Origin: Fasciolopsis buskii
Lineage: Eukaryota; Platyhelminthes; Trematoda; Plagiorchiida; Fasciolidae
Direction: 5' to 3'
Assembly (NCBI GenBank): GCA_008360955.1
Contig: LUCM01000101.1
Span: 88,678-152,677 of the forward strand
DNA length: 64,000 nucleotides
Shown here: piece by piece, positions 57,826 to 64,000 of the stretch
Position numbering within the stretch: the stretch's first letter is position 1
Layout: each line of letters opens with the position of its first letter
Program-made: the position numbers and the translations under genes
Notes under the pieces: model-generated
Databases searched by the model: none
What the model was told of the DNA's origin: nothing
What the model saw: the letters and a program-made list of their open reading frames with translations, nothing else

Positions 57826-58062
57826 ATGGTTCTGTTACTCTGGGTCACTTTCCTAGCTGCACCTTGCCCGTCCAACAAGGCTGCCGTTTGCTTTCCAGCC
57901 GTGCGAGTTCCACTAACTTACTTTTGTCAAATAAACTCAATGTTTCATCACACGGACAATCTCTCCGTCGTACCGGTGAAGCATCCCGGTAGTGGGTATT
58001 ACAATCCGACACAAGTAGTCCAAAAGGCCCAAAGCGGGAAAACAACACGAAAAAAATGCTGA
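57826..58062 (+). CDS. candidate small secreted peptide (78 aa)
   Basis: The frame from the ATG at 57826 starts MVLLLWVTFLAAPCPSNKAA, a short hydrophobic signal-peptide-like segment, followed by a small body with a few cysteines and a basic end (GKTTRKKC). It is divergent from the SID-containing gene, 640 bases from its start codon. I do not recognise it. Small frames like this occur by chance, and no splice or promoter evidence backs it; part of the frame is matched by an open minus-strand frame. Confidence 0.22.
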   Translation: MVLLLWVTFLAAPCPSNKAAVCFPAVRVPLTYFCQINSMFHHTDNLSVVPVKHPGSGYYNPTQVVQKAQSGKTTRKKC

Positions 58063-58069
58063 AACAACG

Positions 58070-59940
58070 ATCCATCTAAACTAATGGGCCAAGTGTGATC
58101 ACTGGGACTTGCAAATCTGTATACTGGCCAACTCCCTGTGCCACTTCACATTTGTATTCCACCGTTTGATGCTGCATAATGCACAGTGTTTTCTAGGCAC
58201 TTATTTGCCATTTGTTGCGCTTTTGTGTAATCATTCTATAGTGATTTGTTCCGGCGCTTGTTGGACAGTTGGGAAGCGCAGCACATTGACGTAAGGTTCT
58301 TGTAAATACGGTGGTGTTCAATAGACGAACATAATGAGCAGGGCCCAACTGCAAAGAATTTGGCTGCGCAAATACTGTTGACATCAGAAGTCGAATGTGA
58401 TAAAGTGGATATTGCGAAAAGAAACCAAAAGGAAAGAACAGCTAAGGCAAAAAAGAACAAATGAAAAGCTAAGGATCAAAACTACTGAATCTCTTTTCAA
58501 ACGAAAATCAGAATCAGACGCACCATCCTCTGGTACGATTGGATGCTTTGGATTCGGCAATCACGAGGTGACTGTGTGACTTTTTAACTAAACCATGGTG
58601 CAGACTGGTTACAGTGAAATATTTAGTGGCGTTTATGAACGATGGTAAATCCGTATGCCTTCTTTAGTATTTGACTTTTCGCATCCTTCTCTTCCGTAGA
58701 AGCGAAATTGAAATGATTTCCCTTAATGATCTATATTCATCCAAAATAAAAACGGCCCGGTTCATGCGCCTTTTTTTGATCCCACGGTCAGCAGACCCCG
58801 AGCTTCGCGTATTCAGGATGCGATCTTTAAACCAAATCCAATTTGTTGATATTTTGCCATCCACATACACCGAACTATTGCTGGCTGGCTCACTGACAAT
58901 CTTAACCATGTCGTCATCACTTTGATGCATTCCTCTTGAAATGTCTGGACCAACTGATGGAGTTTGGTCTTAAGTGTTTCAATTTCATTTCGTGACTACC
59001 TCATTGGGACCATAAGTTGTTCGTCGCAAGCAGTTAGCGCACTTGTTTAGTAGAAGGATCAAGTCTTATCCACTAAGGTTCACGAGGAGAGGGCTGTCAA
59101 CCATGGCCTTGAGACGTTGAGCGACATAGAACCAAACAATGTCCCAACTGTTCAAATCTAGTAACGCGCCGAATGATATCAAACAGATGCTTAACACGAG
59201 AAACGCCAGGGAATATGGGCCCCCAAATTGTGATTGTTTCGAGGTGACAGACGCTTAGTCCACTTGACCATCATCGATATACACGATACTTTATAATGTC
59301 CGTAGACCGGATTTCATTGTTTTTAGTCTCTCTGTCTTGGGGATGTGACCAAAGCGCACAGGGAAATGACTCTAGGCCTTCCACGTAGAGTTCGTTGTTT
59401 GCGAGCTATACTGTTTACCCTGATTCGCGATTGTCCCGCTGTCGGCTCAAATAGGAGGCTGGCGCCAGTTCATGCTTGTGTTAGAGATAACTGCTCATTA
59501 AAATTGCGCGCATGCAGTTCAATTCCTGCTTGTTCTGATTTCGCTCCAAGTGCAGGGGGTTCAAGTCTAAGAAATGTTTGCAATGCATGATGGACTGTAG
59601 TTGGTTTCTCTAAGGTGCAAGACAAAGTTCACCTCAACCATCCGATCTTGCAAGAATGTAAGCGCAAGTCAATCACACTCGGTAGTGCACCCCGTCGTCC
59701 TATCAGACGCTGAGACACAAACAGCAAAAGCATCAAGGGAGTTGGAATAAAAATTTAGACCGCCTGCAACCGGAGGCAATCAGTGGCTTCAATAAAACTT
59801 TGACCCAAGAATATCCCCTACCGTCCCAGGCGACTCCAGGATGACAAACTTGACGCAATTCTCTCTCAGTGCCAACATCACGCTTTTCCATAATTTCATG
59901 TTATATTCCTTGCCCGAAACGATGGCCAGTATCACGGAAG
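58070..59940. other. no recognisable gene
   Basis: Both strands are open for about 85 codons at 58664-58930 (the minus frame reads MHQSDDDMVKIVSEPASNSS and onward), and a Lys-rich plus frame lies at 58397-58579. Neither resembles a known family. Class II tRNA A-box-like strings occur at about 59225-59275 (minus), without a proper B box. Confidence 0.3.
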
Positions 59941-59949
59941 ATCCAAACT

Positions 59950-60700
59950 CACTAGACGAGTAGAGTGGGCAGTGGGCGGTGAAATTTTGTGCCACTAAAA
60001 GCGCTGTTCTTATCTATAAATACTACATACCCCGGGGGCACTTTATAAACGGTCTCTCAATGCCAACCATAAAATGTGTACGAATATGGGCTTGTAATAC
60101 TCCTGCTCACTCAACTTCTAGGAGCAAGCCGTTTACCAAATTGCAAACACAAATGCGGCTAGTGGCCATATTGCCAAAACATTCCGCACTCTAACATGTC
60201 AGCTGATGCAACACAAACCGCATTGTAAACCCCAACTGGAGCACTGCCCGATATTTTTACCAAACACCCTTCAGTTATTGGTTTCGCAACAGAAGAAAGT
60301 ATAACGGGCATTCACTAAAAAAATTCTTGGTCCAAAACCAAGCCTTAGTTACAGAGAACGACGGGATCTGCTGCACATTTGCTGAGTCGCTTCCAGCTGA
60401 ACATCATATTCTAAGAATGAATTTCGCAAGCCTTCACAACTGGAAACCTCATCCGATTCGCTAACCAGTGCTCTTACCCCCGCGGGAACCGACTGTAACC
60501 CCTTGAAATACTACTCTTCAAAATGTCTTGCAGTTCAAGGTTCTTAATCTGGCTTATGGATTAGGGTACCTGACCCCGTCCGGTCCTGCCAGAGTCTGAG
60601 GCAATTCAAAAGTGCATTGTCCAAATTTCTTAAATTATCCTGATTTATCAGTTCAAGTGGAATCAATATCAGTATCGTTAATTAGGAACCCAAAGATATG
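59950..60700 (+). mobile_element. CR1/Jockey-superfamily LINE relic, C-terminal domain
   Basis: Across frames: FINGLSMPTIKCVR ('YxxNGxxLPxxxxVRDLGV'), then KPQLEHCPIFLPNTLQLLVS ('VRPxLEYxxxVWxPxxxxxIxxLE'), then RAFTKKILGPKPSLSYRERR ('RxFTKRIxGLxxLSYxERLxxL'). These are the post-RT parts of Pol. It is 5'-truncated and broken by stops. Confidence 0.65.
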
Positions 60701-60709
60701 CCATTCGAT

Positions 60710-63700
60710 ACCGGCTTCCTTCCAGAGACATCCGACACCAACGATTTGGTCATTATAGAATCCGTACGGCAGCTCCGAAAATATATGCTATCTACCATTC
60801 TAGCTTTTCACTCACGCAACCGAATTTAGGTAGGATGGTGTCCCTATTTGTCTCCGGTTCAATAATCAACATAACCCAAACCTGACGCCAGGGCCAGACT
60901 GCTTCTCTCTTTATGCTCCTGATGCCGCACACTTACCGGTTCCGCCGTCGTGAGAGCAATCCTAAATCTACTGGATTCTCGCTCCCCCTAAGACACTGTT
61001 AGCCAGATCCAGCGCTGGAGTATTGGTTCTCTCAACCAACAATTAGGTGGACCTTCATGATTGAGCAAAACCACGGCTCTGCTGACGCCCGAATGGCCTG
61101 CGCATCCGTCGAATTCTTCACCCGTACTGACGTCTATGATCAAAGACTGCGACAGCAAAATTGACAGCGTTGAGGACATTCATGGTTGGTATATTTAAGA
61201 ACTGTTTCTACTTCCTTCACAAACTATTCTCTTCCAACGCACCTCAGTCCAGGTTTCTGCCAGCCGCATATGAATATACTCATCAGTCTTGGGAATTCCA
61301 TGCTCCCTCTATGCAAAACGTTTAATGGTATCCCACCCTCCAAGTAGCTTCGCATGGTCTTTATAGTATTCCTCCGCATTCAGCTTTGTATCGGCTCTTT
61401 GTTGTTAAATGCACTTAACTAATCCACTTTGCGCGACGTTCCGCTTGGTTTTGACTTCCATCCAATTATCATATTTCATTGGTCTTCATCTTCTCAGCCT
61501 AGCCTTCCTGTTCATTACAAAAGGCCCTTGACGTCTGGGGATCCCGGCCAGATTTCGACATACGCCATCGAGTTCCGGTGAATTTTTGCGTTGGTAATAC
61601 GAAGTTTAGTTAACGCTAACACGAAATTCCTCGCAGTCCGCTGCTCACGCACAGCCCCAGGAAACCATATGCAATCTTGTAAAACTGCTTTTAATAATAA
61701 TAATAATAATGGGTATATTTCTCGAAATTCGAGAGTCATGCGCAAGGCAAGATCAAATTTACACACAGATGGCGCATTGGAAATTGCAAGACAAAATTTA
61801 GTCGTGAAGATGCAGCTTCTGTGCTCTCATGAACATAACCTGCAATAAGATGGGCTAATCACGAGTTTTTGTGCTTTGAATCAGAGCTAGATAATCCAAT
61901 GCCGAAACTTTCTCAGGCTGACTATGAGTCGCGCACTGCGAGTCAGTCCATGTTTAAACGCATCAAAGGTGCGCATCCCCGGCGCATAATTTGGCTGGGA
62001 GAAATGGTGGGTGTTGTCAAGTGGCCGCAACGGCCGGGCTCATGTTTGAATGGCATACTTGTGCTTTACATATTGCTTTCCGGGTAATCCAAGGCGTCCC
62101 CATATGTTCGCGTTTCCCTTGCACCATCCCTGCACAAATTTGGTCTTGCCTTGCTCATGCTTCTCGCAAATCGAGAAATATGCATTATTGTTTCCAATGA
62201 TATAATGGCAGGTCTACCAAAAACGCTGTGTTGTTAACGTTTTATCATTCACAATAAATAACCAATGCATGGCGCATCGATTTTCTTATACAGGGCTTAC
62301 GTCATTTGGTCATGATACACAGTATCATTATTATTATTAAATGCAAGTTTTCGTTTCAGACAGCGAATTCGTGATGTCTCAAGGATTATCTCGGAGGTAC
62401 ACTGAGGATTTTTCTAGTGGGCATCCACTGAAAAAATGGAATTGGATTCTCAACACCCTTACGTTTGGGCGTCAACATAACGGGGCAGCAGTTTAGTTGG
62501 AGCCGGGCGTGGCCCTTGGAAGGTACTTACTGGCAGCCATGAAATGGGAGACTTTTAGAATTAGCTTGGCATCCCTCTTAAGAGCAGCCGTTTGGTGGTG
62601 GGTTCGGTCATGAAACCTGAAGGCACAAGAATAATAGAGCCCTTAGTACGTTGCCACATAATATACAGGAATAAGTTGGTCATTCGAAGAGAGAGGACAA
62701 GGAAGAGATAGCATTTGGATTCTATCAAAGAACGATTGTCGTCTGTGAACCTTGTGAGCTACTTGCTGTGTACATTACCCCGGAACTTTATGTCTTTAGT
62801 TGCAGCTGGAGGTGACTGAGCCATTTCCATATTATATACCACTTGGGTCTCGTCGTAAAATGGAGGCGATGCGCTCCGGCAAATTGCATTTAGATCGTAG
62901 TTGTACAGCAGATATAGACTGCTCCATGGGAGGTTGCTCTAGATAACCTCAGCACTGGGCGCTATGGTCACTTGCTTCGTTCACTGCTTGGCATTTAATT
63001 CGAGAGGGTGGTGACGCGTATGGAGAAGACCAAAGCAGTATAGGGCATTGGAGTCATCTTCCATTGCCATAGGGTGGGGAAGGATATCAGGTCGATAAAA
63101 GATTGCTCCTTTGAGACAAGAAATGTTGGATTTATTTGCTTTTGGACACCGGTATATGCAACTTCTGTGAACAGGAAGCTCGGGTAATTGAAAGTGAAAC
63201 CCGAGAAGGTCAGAAACTGAATCAATTGGGGAGTGGTGGAGGATAGAGGCTCGGACTGCCTACTTTGTTGTTTGATTTTCGGCCTTGTAGGAGTTTTATT
63301 CGGCCAAAGGAATAGAATAGGTACAGCTGTAACTTGGTAATCCTCCTATTTTAAATTTTTGAAAGGACTTCAGAGAAAAGAAGATGGAAGATTCCGTTGC
63401 ACTCCGTGCTACTCACTTCCCAGGGAATGGATTCTGCAGTTGTCAAATAGTCATCAGTTATATCATTGTTGTGGTAAAGTGGAAAACATGGTGTGCTGAA
63501 TTTTACTGGGACGCGAGGGACTGCCAAAGTTAGATTACTTGTGGATAGGAATTAGGAAAACGAAACAGGTCGGAAAAAGTTTGAGGTTTGAAATGATCTT
63601 CTAGAGGGTTTTGGTATTTAATGGGGTGGGATGTTGTGAGATAATGCCGGTGCCGGGGCCGATGCCACAACAAAGTTTCTAATAAGTGGGGAGATTGGAA

Positions 63701-64000
63701 GAACGCTGTGTGGCACCCCAGGAGGAAGCAGGTTGTTGTTGCTTGCACTTGTTTACTAAGGCGGAGGCAACAAGCCAGGTGGTGGTCGGGAGATTGGAAA
63801 ATCTGGTATAGTGGCAGCCAAAGTAAGCGGTTACAATTCTGGATGTCGAGAAATGACGAGCGCTAGTCCGAATTGGCAACTAGCAAGTAGAAAGCAACGC
63901 TCGGATTTCAGCCATCCAACAGCATCGTTCAATATGAACCTGATTGAAAAGTTTAAGTTACGGCGATTGAAACTCAACGATACAGGAAGGTCCTCTATTA
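60710..64000. other. no recognisable gene; short ATT/TAA microsatellites
   Basis: Trinucleotide runs occur at 61690-61709 (TAA) and 62329-62340 (ATT). The last 1.5 kb is purine-rich on the plus strand, and minus-strand frames there (62995-63225, 63530-63748, 63679-63879) reach only about 76 codons, with no recognised domain. Confidence 0.35.

Noticed and set aside
59225..59280. Minus-strand TGGTCAAGTGGACTAAGCG, resembling a class II tRNA A box
   Set aside because: No acceptable B box follows and the body/tail of the SINE family is absent.
1..64000. CRISPR arrays, bacterial operons or rRNA genes
   Set aside because: No spaced identical repeats with unique spacers, no Shine-Dalgarno-led gene strings, and no rRNA-like conserved blocks; the sequence is eukaryotic with introns and LINEs.

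Overview
The window looks like a stretch of a parasitic flatworm (platyhelminth, probably trematode) genome. The reasons are split genes with very long introns and GT-AG junctions, CCAAT-box promoter patches, and dense decayed non-LTR retrotransposons. Many of the latter have an apurinic endonuclease/RT polyprotein of the RTE-like type common in flatworms. There are also tRNA-derived SINEs, (TA)n microsatellites and one 897-base assembly gap. The organism call rests on recognised element types, not on a database search.

The best-supported gene runs leftwards from 57186 to 18137. Six exons with compatible phases encode a Ser/Pro-rich protein of about 1043 residues. Its N-terminus carries a Sin3-interaction-domain-like helix (VDALLKAAELLE), as in the MXD/MNT repressor family. 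I could not find the basic helix-loop-helix zipper exon expected for that family. Its introns hold most of the mobile elements. A CCAATCAG box lies 72 bp upstream of its start codon, and its probable 3' UTR extends left from 18136.

Other coding candidates are weaker. They are a frameshifted dihydropyrimidinase-like pseudogene (about 9055-9400), an exon or small gene with a mitochondrial presequence-like start (34272), a tiny first exon behind a CCAAT cluster (11805), a small secreted peptide candidate (57826) and an orphan cassette exon (32318-32436).

The most exciting object is at 32557-33776. It is a tandem array of about 3.8 copies of a 317-bp unit, and each unit carries a complete type I hammerhead ribozyme on the + strand. 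This is the layout expected of a retrozyme, a non-autonomous element propagated through self-cleaved circular RNA. The outer two and inner two copies are two sequence variants, each with a different lesion in the ribozyme stems.

Mobile elements by region: Jockey-like relics at 7.1-8.0, 42.9-44.3 and 46.1-47.2 kb; RTE-like relics at 13.4, 19.0, 27.8-28.4, 35.4-37.6, 44.9, 47.2-50.4 (most complete), 50.6, 53.3-54.4 and 54.9 kb; CR1/Jockey-superfamily 3' pieces at 52.2 and 60.0 kb; four tRNA-derived SINE copies at 4.6, 6.9, 9.4 and 54.6 kb. The stretches 1-4.5, 9.6-11.5, 29-32 and 61-64 kb show nothing I can assign.
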